From an uncultured Prochlorococcus sp. (GTDB taxonomy: Bacteria > Cyanobacteriota > Cyanobacteriia > PCC-6307 > Cyanobiaceae), in contig CABYJE010000002.1 of the NCBI GenBank assembly GCA_902519235.1, positions 62,001-126,000 of the forward strand: DNA of 64,000 bases, in the 5' to 3' direction. Position numbers and translations under genes: made by a program. This document shows positions 1 to 8,411 of this stretch, piece after piece; position 1 is the stretch's first letter; each line of letters opens with the position of its first letter. Under the pieces are notes generated by a model. The model did not search any database. It was not told where the DNA came from and was given only the letters and a program-made list of their open reading frames with translations.

Positions 1-220
1 ATCTGGTTTTTGTTAATAAACTTTCCAAAAATTTTTTATAGTTTTCTTTGGCTAATTTTGGCAAAAGTTTATTATTTTTCTGATTAAAGTAGTCAGTTTC
101 TGGATTAACAGGAATAAAGAGCTTTTAGAGTTGCTTAAATGCATCATCCGAAATTATGCCTTTACCTATTCTGTATTGTTCATCTAGATACTTAACATCT
201 CTCACTAATAAATTATTCAT
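1..220 (-). pseudogene. Partial, broken ORF resembling the N-terminus of an NAD+-dependent DNA ligase
   Basis: Reading leftward from an ATG at 220-218, 31 codons end at a TAA (127-125). The same frame then stays open to the window edge and still reads like protein: the 'IISDDAFKQL' part and the following 'LFIPVNPETDYF' look like one continuous sequence interrupted by the stop. The pattern (ISD-x-x-[FY]-x-x-L followed by a P-x-x-x-[YF]F stretch) recalls the small N-terminal Ia domain of NAD+-dependent DNA ligases. That family assignment is inference from a short motif. The reading could also be a truncated gene or a sequencing error at the TAA codon. Upstream, 221-497 holds no convincing gene. 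Confidence 0.4.
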
Positions 221-497
221 AATAATTTTGATAAATATTTAAAAATCTTTTAGAAAAAATCATTTAAATAAAGATTTGAAAATTAAAAGTTAGATCTAAA
301 AAGTAATTGACAACTAAATATCCTCCTACGCAGAGAGCGATTTAAGAGTATAAAAAGTACTGATAAAGCGTTTAAATTAAATACTTCAATCAAACATATT
401 TACTTAAAAGTGAAATAGAAAATTTTAAGAATTAATTTGAAGGCAAATATTGGAATTTCTATCAATATAAAAAAAAATTTTTTAAAGTTATGAGAAA

Positions 498-1652
498 ATG
501 TCATTTTTATTAAAAGCTCAAAATACCTGGGAAAATTTTGCGAAATACAAAATCAATGATTATGCAAAATTAAGAAATTTTGATTTTGGGCCAAATAACG
601 AAAGTTCAGTTTCAAAGTTATCGCCCTTCATTACACATAGAATATTATCGGAATATGATCTGATCCATGATATTAAAAGTAAGTACAAAATCAAAAATTC
701 AACTAAATTTGTTGAAGAAATATTTTGGAGAGTTTACTGGAAAGGGTGGATGGAAAATAGACCAAAAGTTTGGAGAAATTTTATTTCAGAAAACAATCTC
801 GATTTTGATTATGAGTTATATGAACGTGCAATTAATGGCAATACAGAATTAGATTTTTTTAATTCTTGGGTACATGAATTAAAGCAGTACAACTATTTGC
901 ATAACCATACAAGAATGTGGTTTGCGAGCACTTGGATATTTAATTTAGGCCTCCCATGGCAATTGGGAGCAAAGTTTTTCTTTAAATATCTTTTTGATGG
1001 AGATGCTTCATCTAATCTCCTTAGCTGGAGATGGGTAGGAGGATTGCAAACTAAGGGAAAACAATATCTTTTTTCATCATCAAACCTCAGAAAGTTTTCA
1101 AATAATAGATTTAATGTAGAAAAAATAAGTAATCAACAAATTTTTCTTGAAGAATCTAATCAAATACCATTTGAAGATGAGATTTATAAAAATGATATGG
1201 ATCCTAAATCAGATAATCTGATTATGTTTGAAAATGATCTACACCTTGCAACCCTTAAAAATTTACTTCCAAGCTATAAAAAAGTATTTGTTATGCTCTT
1301 AAAGAATGAACAAAGACAAATTAAATTGTCTCAATCTGTTTTGAAATTTAAACAAGATTTGGTCTCTGAATTTGTAGAGCAATTTGATAATGTTGAACAG
1401 ATTGATCCTTGTTCATTGGAAAATATTTTTAAAAATACTTACGAAATAGACATTATTTATCCTGGAGTGGGAGAAAATTATGATTTCATAACTGAGTTTA
1501 AAAATTTACACCATAAAAAAATTTTTAATCTTGTGAGGGATGAAGATTTATTTGCTTGGAAATTTGCTAAAAGAGGGTTTTTTAAATTTAAAGAAAATAT
1601 TCCAAAAATAAATCAGAGAATATTAGAAAATAGTTCAAAAAATAATATTTAA
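498..1652 (+). CDS. Photolyase/cryptochrome-related FAD-domain protein with unusual domain order
   Basis: 384 residues. The first ~200 residues match the C-terminal FAD-binding region of photolyases and cryptochromes: an S-x-LSPFI block (residues 39-45), a WR-containing helix (77-82), LHNHTRM (134-140) and the DGDASSN...WRW block (168-179), which correspond to FAD and substrate-pocket elements. The usual N-terminal antenna (alpha/beta) domain is absent in front. Instead, residues from about 240 begin with LIMFENDLHL, resembling the first strand of a photolyase antenna domain, followed by alternating strand/helix-like sequence. Known photolyases have the opposite order. Function (repair, light sensing or neither) cannot be told from sequence. 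A shorter ORF inside it in another frame is a shadow. Confidence 0.75.
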   Translation: MSFLLKAQNTWENFAKYKINDYAKLRNFDFGPNNESSVSKLSPFITHRILSEYDLIHDIKSKYKIKNSTKFVEEIFWRVYWKGWMENRPKVWRNFISENNLDFDYELYERAINGNTELDFFNSWVHELKQYNYLHNHTRMWFASTWIFNLGLPWQLGAKFFFKYLFDGDASSNLLSWRWVGGLQTKGKQYLFSSSNLRKFSNNRFNVEKISNQQIFLEESNQIPFEDEIYKNDMDPKSDNLIMFENDLHLATLKNLLPSYKKVFVMLLKNEQRQIKLSQSVLKFKQDLVSEFVEQFDNVEQIDPCSLENIFKNTYEIDIIYPGVGENYDFITEFKNLHHKKIFNLVRDEDLFAWKFAKRGFFKFKENIPKINQRILENSSKNNI

Positions 1653-1688
1653 CCTAGTTGAATTCCTAATCAGAAAAAACCCTTTGAC

Positions 1689-1710
1689 AAGTAAGTATAA
1701 ATACTTATTT
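1689..1710. promoter_or_regulatory. Inverted repeat containing an NtcA-like GTA-N8-TAC match
   Basis: Two 10-nt arms (1689-1698 and 1701-1710) are inverted repeats around AA with one mismatch; the central 14 bp AAGTATAAATACTT is a perfect palindrome. GTA at 1691-1693 and TAC at 1702-1704 are separated by exactly 8 nt, the consensus of the cyanobacterial nitrogen regulator NtcA. It sits about 80 bp upstream of the DoxX gene. No good TAN3T box lies at the usual 22-24 nt spacing, so NtcA binding is only a possibility; in AT-rich DNA such matches occur by chance. Confidence 0.35.
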
Positions 1711-1785
1711 AAGTATGACTTTTGCTCTTTAATCCACGATGGATAGTGTGACTAGTTATTTTTACTTAAGGATAAATTTTTAATA

Positions 1786-2337
1786 GTGCTTTCAACAATT
1801 CTTACCAAGTCGTTTAGCAAAGATACTGCTTTATTAATTCTTAGAGTTATAACTGGAACTGTTCTTATACATCATGGTTATGAGAAATTAGCAAACATAG
1901 AAAATTTCGCTGATGCCTTTGTAAGACCATTACATCTCCCATTCCCAATATTTTTATCATACATAGCAGCATTCTCAGAAATAGGCGGTAGTTGGTTATT
2001 AATTATCGGCTTAGCCACAAGATTCGGAGCATTGGCAATTGTTGGAACAATTTCTGTCGCTATATATCATGCACTTGTTACTTCAGGTTTTAATATTTTT
2101 TTACTAGAGCTTTTACTCTTATATTTTGCTTCAGCAACTTCAATCGCTTTAACAGGGCCTGGGAATTTCTCCTTAGATGAAGTTATCATTAGAATTTTGA
2201 AATCGGAAGATGAAGAGGAAATCATTGTTTCAACGAAAACAAAAAATTCTAATGAACCCGAAGTTAAAGAAGAAACGAGTAAAGGTGGCTTATTTCAATT
2301 TCTGCAAGCGAACATACTTTCAGACACTTCAAGCTAA
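1786..2337 (+). CDS. DoxX family membrane protein
   Basis: 183 residues from a GTG start. An N-terminal segment with LRVITGTVLIHHGYEKL (about 19-35) is the typical DoxX opening helix, followed by three more hydrophobic helices to about residue 125, giving the usual four-helix membrane bundle. A polar, acidic tail of about 45 residues follows and is longer than in many DoxX proteins. DoxX proteins are loosely linked to redox or sulfur metabolism; the substrate here is unknown. The gene stands alone, with an inverted repeat upstream, and its stop overlaps the end of a convergent small ORF by 9 bp. Confidence 0.8.
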   Translation: MLSTILTKSFSKDTALLILRVITGTVLIHHGYEKLANIENFADAFVRPLHLPFPIFLSYIAAFSEIGGSWLLIIGLATRFGALAIVGTISVAIYHALVTSGFNIFLLELLLLYFASATSIALTGPGNFSLDEVIIRILKSEDEEEIIVSTKTKNSNEPEVKEETSKGGLFQFLQANILSDTSS

Positions 2338-2502
2338 TTTTTTAGGATAAAGGTTATTGATTAGTTCTAACCTTTTTCTATAACTGTTTCTCTTCTCAAG
2401 TTTTATCTTAATTGTGGCTTCAGAAAGACTTACAAATAGCCCTATAGCAGTAACCCAAGATAAAAAAATAAAAGGGTTTTCTGGAATTTCTGAGAAATTC
2501 AT
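2329..2502 (-). CDS. Small membrane protein, 57 residues, unknown function
   Basis: An ATG at 2502 opens 57 codons ending at a TGA (2331-2329). The product starts MNFSEIPENPF, has one hydrophobic segment (about residues 11-28, containing SWVTAIGLFVSL) and then a basic, helix-like tail rich in K, R, E and L. This N-out or signal-anchor layout with a charged tail looks like real protein rather than random translation. It overlaps the 3' end of the convergent DoxX gene by 9 bp and fills an otherwise unexplained ~240 bp gap. I do not recognise the family. Confidence 0.6.
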   Translation of the reverse strand: MNFSEIPENPFIFLSWVTAIGLFVSLSEATIKIKLEKRNSYRKRLELINNLYPKKLA

Positions 2503-2576
2503 ATGAATAATACTTCTTTTTTAAAACTGACTGATCAATATATGTTTTTCAACCTAAATATACAATTTAGAAATAT

Positions 2577-3128
2577 TTAAGGGTTAATTTCAACTTTTTC
2601 CCATTTATTACTCTTTTCCCAAAGATATCTTTTATGAACAGGCTGTTCTAATTTAAGAAGATCTACTGAATCGATTTCAAAATTTAGAACTACAAAATTT
2701 TCTGACTTGGGCAGATTGGATAATATTTCATAAGCAGATTGGACTTTTGGGTTTATTTTCTCTCTAGGAGATCCCCAAAACCAAGATGATTTTGATTTTT
2801 CTGATAATAAATCCCAATAATTTTTGTTATCACTTAATTCAAATATTTTTCCTTTGAATCTAAATTGTGATTTGGTTTTCAAAAAGAACCATAATATTTC
2901 TGCATTAGGGTTGGATTTTAAATGCCCAATTTTTTCACTTCTTCTATCTGTAAAAATAATCATTGAACTATCTTTATGCCATCCTCTGAAAACAACTGTT
3001 CTTAATCTTGGCTCATTTTCTTCGCTGACTGTTGCAAGCTGTATCCATCTATTAGAGGGTGACTTTCCCTCTTTTTTTCTAGAAGATTTTAAATTTTGCC
3101 TCCAACTGGGTAAGTTGTTATCAGGCAT
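2577..3128 (-). CDS. PPOX-type flavin-binding protein (pyridoxamine 5'-phosphate oxidase-related, Alr4036-like)
   Basis: 183 residues. The order of elements fits the split-barrel PPOX fold: WIQLATV near residue 28, RTVVFRGW (43-50), FTDRRSEKIGHLKSNP (59-74) and FRFKGK (88-93), ending in a VHKRYLWEK block. The spacing resembles the cyanobacterial Alr4036 family rather than bacterial PdxH, which ends in a more conserved R-L-P motif. It probably binds FMN in the cytosol; the substrate is not known, so PdxH function should not be assumed. Its start overlaps the stop of the upstream membrane-protein gene by 8 bp, implying co-transcription. Confidence 0.75.
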   Translation of the reverse strand: MPDNNLPSWRQNLKSSRKKEGKSPSNRWIQLATVSEENEPRLRTVVFRGWHKDSSMIIFTDRRSEKIGHLKSNPNAEILWFFLKTKSQFRFKGKIFELSDNKNYWDLLSEKSKSSWFWGSPREKINPKVQSAYEILSNLPKSENFVVLNFEIDSVDLLKLEQPVHKRYLWEKSNKWEKVEINP

Positions 3129-3738
3129 TTATTTTAGGCAATATAAGACCACTTTTCTTTTTGTATTCTTCGAATGAATCATATTTTGAGAGTGATTTAT
3201 CTTTTTTTATCATTCTTGGTAGAAAAACTATAGAGAAAAATATTGCAAGAATTACTAATGGGATGAAACTCATTGAAAGTATTGCGAATGATAGATAAAT
3301 TAGTATTTCTCCTAGATAATTTGTATTCCTTATATTTTTGAAAAATCCTTCTTTAATTAGATCTTTTTTTAATTTAAGAGAAAAATATTTTTGGGCATCA
3401 CTAGCAAAGTGTAGAAACACACCAATTATATTTATAGATACAGATGCAGCTATTACAATATTTGGAACCGATTTCTGAGATGAGATAAGAATGTAGGGAG
3501 CTACCCAGTAACTTCCAAGGAAAATAAAACCAGTAACTGAAGTTAAAAAATTGATTTTTTCTTTAAAATAAGGATCTGGGAATATCTTTTCTTTTAAAAG
3601 CCAAAGTAATCCATAAGTACCATGCAGAGCTAAATAAACGTAAGGAGCGATCGTAAAATTATCAAAAAAAATCATAAGGCCTATTACTACAAATGCAGTG
3701 AGTCCCTTATGTAGATTAATTATTTGATTAAGTTTCAT
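3121..3738 (-). CDS. Polytopic membrane protein, isoprenylcysteine methyltransferase / DUF1295-like
   Basis: 205 residues from the ATG at 3738. The open frame runs further upstream, but that part lies over tRNA-Val and would translate the tRNA, so the internal Met is the better start. Five or so hydrophobic segments are visible. The C-terminal third has N-x-x-YLGE-x-L (around 155-162) followed by a hydrophobic helix, an R and FEEYK, which is the arrangement of the SAM-binding end of isoprenylcysteine carboxyl methyltransferase-like and steroid-reductase-like (DUF1295) proteins. The substrate is unknown. It lies downstream of tRNA-Val on the same strand and overlaps the PPOX gene by 8 bp. Confidence 0.6.
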   Translation of the reverse strand: MKLNQIINLHKGLTAFVVIGLMIFFDNFTIAPYVYLALHGTYGLLWLLKEKIFPDPYFKEKINFLTSVTGFIFLGSYWVAPYILISSQKSVPNIVIAASVSINIIGVFLHFASDAQKYFSLKLKKDLIKEGFFKNIRNTNYLGEILIYLSFAILSMSFIPLVILAIFFSIVFLPRMIKKDKSLSKYDSFEEYKKKSGLILPKINA

Positions 3739-3803
3739 CTTTTTTAATAATCTAAAAAATGAAATTATTTTCTGTGGATATCCTAGGTCGTCAAAAGTTT
3801 TAA

Positions 3804-3875
3804 TGGGCGATACTGGATTCGAACCAGTGGCCACTACCGTGTCGAGGTAGTGCTCTACCACTGAGCTAATCGCCC
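3804..3875 (-). tRNA. tRNA-Val (GAC)
   Basis: 72 nt cloverleaf. The acceptor stem GGGCGAT pairs with ATCGCCC, the D-arm reads GCTC-AGTGGTA-GAGC, the anticodon loop TCGACAC gives GAC, and the T-arm is ACTGG-TTCGAAT-CCAGT. CCA is not encoded. The next gene downstream on the same strand begins 66 nt away. Confidence 0.95.
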
Positions 3876-3924
3876 CAATTGAGGAATTTTTAATCCCCCT
3901 TATAAGAAAATAGCAGGTTGCGTT

Positions 3925-4716
3925 TCATTTTCTAAGTAATTTAACTTTCCATCGTTCTCTTTTGGTTATTTCTAAATTTAGAATTTCGATAAATCCTTTA
4001 TTTTCAAGTTCTAGTTTGTCGCCAATTTTTAGATTAATTGTTGGCTTATTAACTTTGCTTCCATTTAATCTAAGCATTCCATTTTCTATCCTTTCAATGA
4101 TTTTGGTTCGTGATAGCCTAAAGCCAGCTGAAGCTATAGCATCTAATCTTGTTGAAGCTTCTACTGTATTGACAAGTTTTTTTGATCTTCCAGAAGGTAT
4201 TTGTAATTCATCTATACCCACTACATTGACTTTTACTTTTACGTCCCTTAAATAAAAAATCTTTTCATCAAGATGCTTAATATTTGAATTATCAATTATC
4301 CCTTGTGCTCCCCTATCGCCAATAGTCCATATATCTCCAACTTTTATTTGATCAACCCCATTTTCAATTAAGAGGGATCTAAAGTCGTCTTGTGTAGCAT
4401 TATCAAATAAAAAATTTCCATTAATTTTTATTCCTTGAGCTGGAAAATTAGTTTTTAGCGCATCCTCTTCAGGAATATTATCTCCTCTAAAGCAAGCTAT
4501 CCTAGATCTTTGAGAAGAGGAGAATCCTCCATAAATAAAAAATTTGAAATCATTTAAATTTTCAAAATCTTTTAAAATCTCTTCGCAAATATAAGTTGAA
4601 TTAAACCCAGTCCAATAAGTTTCCCAGTGTTTGTAAGCTAAGTTAGCAATATTTATTAATTCCTCAGTTTCTTTTTTGTAGTTTGAATTTATTAAGATTT
4701 CTTTTAAGTCAATCAT
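3925..4716 (-). CDS. Photosystem II S4 domain protein (YlmH-like RNA-binding protein)
   Basis: 263 residues. The N-terminal ~170 residues match the YlmH-like part (YGGFSSSQRSRIACFRGD around 63-80; IGDIWTIGDRGAQG-like stretch around 127-139), and a C-terminal S4 RNA-binding domain begins near residue 185 (STRLDAIASAGFRLSRTKI, then NGSKVNKPT). In cyanobacteria and plastids this family is tied to photosystem II biogenesis; that role is known from the family, not shown here. It directly follows the 188-residue hypothetical gene: that gene's stop codon begins at 4719 and this ATG at 4716, so they are probably co-transcribed. Confidence 0.85.
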   Translation of the reverse strand: MIDLKEILINSNYKKETEELINIANLAYKHWETYWTGFNSTYICEEILKDFENLNDFKFFIYGGFSSSQRSRIACFRGDNIPEEDALKTNFPAQGIKINGNFLFDNATQDDFRSLLIENGVDQIKVGDIWTIGDRGAQGIIDNSNIKHLDEKIFYLRDVKVKVNVVGIDELQIPSGRSKKLVNTVEASTRLDAIASAGFRLSRTKIIERIENGMLRLNGSKVNKPTINLKIGDKLELENKGFIEILNLEITKRERWKVKLLRK

Positions 4717-5283
4717 TTAGCCTTCTAAAAAAATTATATCTTTTGCTTCTGATTGTTTTATCAAAGCCCAAGGTAATTCAGTTCCAATTTGATTTTCAAG
4801 CAGAACAAGCCATTTACCCTCTTTATTAAAATTAATAATTGATCTCAACTCTTTATTTCTATTAATGTTGATACTTGCAGAAGAAACAACACTACCTAAA
4901 TAGCCTGAACCCATTCCTAAAAGACCTCCAATGAGGGATTCGCCGATGTTATTTAAACCAAGAAAACTGAAAGTAGATAAATTTGTCATATTAGAAAAAG
5001 CTATTCCAGCTATAAAACCAAATGGCATTAGCCATCTACTCATTTCTTTTTGTCTAATCTTTCTATCAAGTTTCGGATTTAAAATTCTTATATCTTCAAA
5101 ATTTTGAGATTTGAATAAAATATTTGCTTTCGCATTTAGCAATTCTGTTTCATCTGATGATATTTTCTCACTTTTTGGTGGGATCAAAATAGCTTCAGAG
5201 AGCATCACCGATTTTTCTTTGAAAACTTCAAATAGTTGGATACATTTATCAATGTCTTCAAATATCACAATACTTTTAGTCAA
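4717..5283 (-). CDS. Conserved-looking hypothetical protein with glycine-rich membrane segment
   Basis: 188 residues, family not recognised. An N-terminal soluble part (1-75) with charged helices is followed by a K/R-rich patch and a hydrophobic, Gly-rich region (about 84-135: PFGFIAGIAFSNM, then GESLIGGLLGMGSGYLGSVV) that could form a membrane hairpin; the C-terminus returns to a soluble strand pattern ending in ELPWALIKQSEAKDI. Gly-rich hairpins of this sort are seen in membrane-associating proteins, but no function follows. It is the first gene of a pair with the PSII S4 protein and is divergent from serA, sharing the ~100 bp promoter region 5284-5382. Confidence 0.7.
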   Translation of the reverse strand: MTKSIVIFEDIDKCIQLFEVFKEKSVMLSEAILIPPKSEKISSDETELLNAKANILFKSQNFEDIRILNPKLDRKIRQKEMSRWLMPFGFIAGIAFSNMTNLSTFSFLGLNNIGESLIGGLLGMGSGYLGSVVSSASININRNKELRSIINFNKEGKWLVLLENQIGTELPWALIKQSEAKDIIFLEG

Positions 5284-5382
5284 ATTTCAATCCTCAAATG
5301 TTTGTGTGTTATTCAAATTAATAAAATAAGATACATACACTATAGATTAAGTTAAAGTAAAAGATTAAAGAACCAATCTTAA

Positions 5383-6969
5383 ATGACAAAAGTTCTAATT
5401 ACAGATCCAATTGATCAAACAGGAATCGATATTCTTTCACAAGTTGCTCAGGTTGATCAGAAGATAGGAATCTCAGACTCTGAGCTAGCTTCCATTATTA
5501 AAGATTATGATGCTTTAATGATTCGCTCTGGTACTCAAGTGACTGAAGAAATTATTAACTCTTCAAGTAAACTGAGAATTATCGGAAGAGCAGGAGTTGG
5601 AGTTGATAATGTAGATGTAAAGGCTGCTACACAAAAAGGAGTTCTTGTTGTTAATTCTCCAGGGGGTAACACAATAGCTGCTGCTGAACATACCATCGCT
5701 ATGATGTTGGCTTTATCTAGACATATTCCAATTGCTAATAGTAGTACTTTGGCAGGTAAATGGGAAAGAAAGAAATTTGTTGGTAATGAGCTTTATAAGA
5801 AAAAATTAGGGGTAGTAGGTTTAGGGAAAATTGGTGCTCATGTAGCGAAAGTTGCTAATGCATTAGGAATGGAAGTTTACGGATATGATCCCTTTGTATC
5901 AACTGAAAGAGCTCAACAAATACAAGTTAAACTATCTGAACTAGAGGATTTATTCAAACAATCCGATTATGTAACTTTGCATTTGCCTCGAACTCCAGAG
6001 ACAGAGAATTTAGTAAATATAGAGGTGCTTAAAAGTATGAAAAGTAGCGCAAAATTAATTAATTGTGCTCGCGGAGGTTTAATTGACGAAGAGGCATTAG
6101 CAGAAGCTTTAAATGAATCATTGATTGCAGGCGCTGCAATAGATGTCTTTTCTAAAGAACCTTTAGAATCTAATTCACCACTTTTGAAGGTTGAAAAAAA
6201 TCTTATCCTTACCCCACACTTAGGAGCATCTACTCGGGAAGCACAAGAAAATGTAGCTGTTGATGTTGCAGAACAAATAAGAGATGTCTTGCTTGGCTTA
6301 TCTGCTAGAACTGCAGTAAATATTCCAGGTTTGAGCCCTGATATTATGGATAGTCTAAAACCGCATTTGCAGTTGGCTGAAACAATGGGTTTGCTTATAA
6401 GCCAACTTTCAGGTGGACAGATACAGAAACTAGAAGTAAAGCTTCAAGGAGAATTTGTTCAACATCCCTCTCAGCCATTAATAATAGCTAGTCTAAAAGG
6501 TCTTCTAAGTAAAGCTTTGGGAGATAGGATTAATTATGTGAATGCTTCTCTAGAAGCAGATTCAAGAGGTATTTCAGTAGTCGAGAATAAAGATGAGGCA
6601 AGACCTGAATTTGCTAGTGGGTCGCTTCAGTTGACTACTTATGGAGATAATGGCGACCATAGTGTAGCGGGAAGCATTTTTGCTGATGGGGAATTAAGAA
6701 TTATTAGTATTGATCAATACCCAGTTAACGTATCGCCAAGCAGATATATGTTAGTTACTAGGCACAGAGATATGCCAGGTATTATTGGTAAGCTAGGGTC
6801 TTTATTAGGTAGCAACAATGTAAATATTGCCTCAATGCAAGTTGGGCGCAAAATTGTTAGAGGGGAAGCTGTTATGGTTCTAAGTATTGATGATCCAATA
6901 CCTAATAAGTTGCTTGATACCATTCTTGAGGTAGAGGGAATTACCAATGCTAATCCAGTTACTTTATAA
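5383..6969 (+). CDS. serA: D-3-phosphoglycerate dehydrogenase, long form
   Basis: 528 residues, the usual length for the long SerA. Oxidises 3-phosphoglycerate to 3-phosphohydroxypyruvate with NAD+, the first step of serine synthesis. The N-terminal catalytic part has RAGVGVDNVD (around 70-79), the NAD-binding GLGKIGAHVA (around 147-156) and the catalytic-His region TPHLGASTREAQENVA (around 276-291). An intervening domain (about 310-450) precedes a C-terminal ACT domain (about 455-528), which in the family senses serine. It is divergent from the 4717-5283 gene and 18 bp ahead of prmA. Confidence 0.96.
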   Translation: MTKVLITDPIDQTGIDILSQVAQVDQKIGISDSELASIIKDYDALMIRSGTQVTEEIINSSSKLRIIGRAGVGVDNVDVKAATQKGVLVVNSPGGNTIAAAEHTIAMMLALSRHIPIANSSTLAGKWERKKFVGNELYKKKLGVVGLGKIGAHVAKVANALGMEVYGYDPFVSTERAQQIQVKLSELEDLFKQSDYVTLHLPRTPETENLVNIEVLKSMKSSAKLINCARGGLIDEEALAEALNESLIAGAAIDVFSKEPLESNSPLLKVEKNLILTPHLGASTREAQENVAVDVAEQIRDVLLGLSARTAVNIPGLSPDIMDSLKPHLQLAETMGLLISQLSGGQIQKLEVKLQGEFVQHPSQPLIIASLKGLLSKALGDRINYVNASLEADSRGISVVENKDEARPEFASGSLQLTTYGDNGDHSVAGSIFADGELRIISIDQYPVNVSPSRYMLVTRHRDMPGIIGKLGSLLGSNNVNIASMQVGRKIVRGEAVMVLSIDDPIPNKLLDTILEVEGITNANPVTL

Positions 6970-6987
6970 CAAGGCTTGTCCTAATTA

Positions 6988-7917
6988 ATGGAAACTAAAG
7001 ATTGGTATAAACTAACTTTTCTTGTAGAAAGTGATTTAGAAGAAATTATCATTTGGAAATTAACTGAGTTAGGAATATTTAGTTTTTCATTTGAATATTT
7101 GATAAAAACTGAAAATAAAAAAAAAGTAAATATATGGCTACCAATTAAAGATTGGGAAGAGAGTTCGAGAAATGATTTTGAAAAAATAATTAGCAAACTT
7201 CTGTATATTAGTGCCACTAAGAATCGATTTTTTGACTGGAGTATCATCAAAGAGGAGGATTGGTTAACTAGTTGGAAGAAATATTGGGCACCTGAATTAG
7301 TAGGTAACCATTTTCTGGTATTACCTTGTTGGATAAATCTGAATGAAAAATTTAATGATAAACAAATAATAAAAATTGATCCTGGAGCTGCCTTTGGTAC
7401 TGGCAGTCACCCCTCGACTTATCTATGTTTAGAAAGAATGGAGAATATTTTATTTACTGATACAAAGGTATTAGATATTGGAAGCGGTAGCGGTATTTTG
7501 AGCATTGCGGCAAGATTGCTTGGGGCTAAAGAGATTTGTGCAGTTGATAATGATTATTTAGCTATAAATTCAACAAAATCTAATTTTCAATTAAATTTCG
7601 GTAATTTAAATAACTTAAACACATATTTGGGAACTTTTAATGAGGTATTTTTAAAACATAAACTCAAAAAATTCGATTTTGTTTTATGCAATATTCTTGC
7701 TGAAGTAATAAAAGAAATGATCCCGAATATTTATAAGTGCTTGAAAAACAATGGAGAAGTAATTTTTAGTGGAATTCTGAATTCGCAAAAAGATGAAATT
7801 ATAAAAATATTAATTCAAAATAACTTGAAATTATTGAATGTATCAACTAGAAAAGATTGGGCATGCATTTCTGCGCAAAAGCCAGCGATCCTACCTAAAT
7901 ATAAGTTTTACTTATGA
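6988..7917 (+). CDS. prmA: Ribosomal protein L11 methyltransferase
   Basis: 309 residues. Trimethylates ribosomal protein L11 using SAM. The diagnostic block [19 protein letters not shown] (about 131-149) and the SAM-binding [15 protein letters not shown] (about 160-174) are intact, with [13 protein letters not shown] further on corresponding to the catalytic N-I-L motif. The N-terminal ~100 residues form the L11-recognition region. It follows serA closely on the same strand and is likely read with it. Confidence 0.95.
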   Translation: METKDWYKLTFLVESDLEEIIIWKLTELGIFSFSFEYLIKTENKKKVNIWLPIKDWEESSRNDFEKIISKLLYISATKNRFFDWSIIKEEDWLTSWKKYWAPELVGNHFLVLPCWINLNEKFNDKQIIKIDPGAAFGTGSHPSTYLCLERMENILFTDTKVLDIGSGSGILSIAARLLGAKEICAVDNDYLAINSTKSNFQLNFGNLNNLNTYLGTFNEVFLKHKLKKFDFVLCNILAEVIKEMIPNIYKCLKNNGEVIFSGILNSQKDEIIKILIQNNLKLLNVSTRKDWACISAQKPAILPKYKFYL

Positions 7918-8032
7918 ATACTCTTTAATACATTTTATTGTGTCATTTTTTACTTCAAAATCTCACATATCGCCCTAATCGATGTTAAAAATGTAATTGA
8001 TAGGTATTAATTACCAACAATTTTTTATTTAA

Positions 8033-8332
8033 ATGGCTTCTTACAAAGTTACACTCATCAACGAAGGTGAAGGTCTCAATTCAACTATTGAAGTACCTGA
8101 AGACCAATACATTCTTGACGCAGCCGAGGAGCAAGGAATTGATCTCCCTTATTCATGCAGAGCTGGAGCATGTTCAACATGCGCAGGAAAAGTCACTTCA
8201 GGTAGTGTCGATCAATCAGATCAGAGTTTCTTAGATGATGATCAACTTGAAGCTGGTTTTGTACTTACATGTGTTGCTTACCCAACTTCTGATGTAACAA
8301 TTACAACTCATGCTGAGGAAGAATTGTATTAA
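8033..8332 (+). CDS. petF: Plant-type [2Fe-2S] ferredoxin
   Basis: 99 residues, the standard size. The cluster ligands are Cys42, Cys47, Cys50 (C-R-A-G-A-C-S-T-C) and Cys80. The acidic surface ([14 protein letters not shown]) fits the soluble photosynthetic carrier that takes electrons from photosystem I to FNR and other acceptors. It has its own upstream gap of ~115 bp and a strong downstream hairpin terminator, so it is probably monocistronic. Confidence 0.95.
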   Translation: MASYKVTLINEGEGLNSTIEVPEDQYILDAAEEQGIDLPYSCRAGACSTCAGKVTSGSVDQSDQSFLDDDQLEAGFVLTCVAYPTSDVTITTHAEEELY

Positions 8333-8377
8333 TTATAATAAATTAACTTTTTTAAGTTGATAATTTATCATATCTCT

Positions 8378-8404
8378 GCCACCCTCTATTAAGGTGGCTT
8401 TTTT
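8378..8404 (+). terminator. Rho-independent terminator after ferredoxin
   Basis: GCCACC (8378-8383) pairs with GGTGGC (8393-8398) around a 9-nt loop, followed by six T. It lies 45 nt after the ferredoxin stop and just before the next gene. Confidence 0.85.
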
Positions 8405-8411
8405 ATTGTGA

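Noticed and set aside
3739..3861. N-terminal extension of the membrane gene 3121-3738
   Set aside because: It lies mostly over tRNA-Val (3804-3875) in antisense-free same-strand reading and translates tRNA sequence; the Met at 3738 is a better start.
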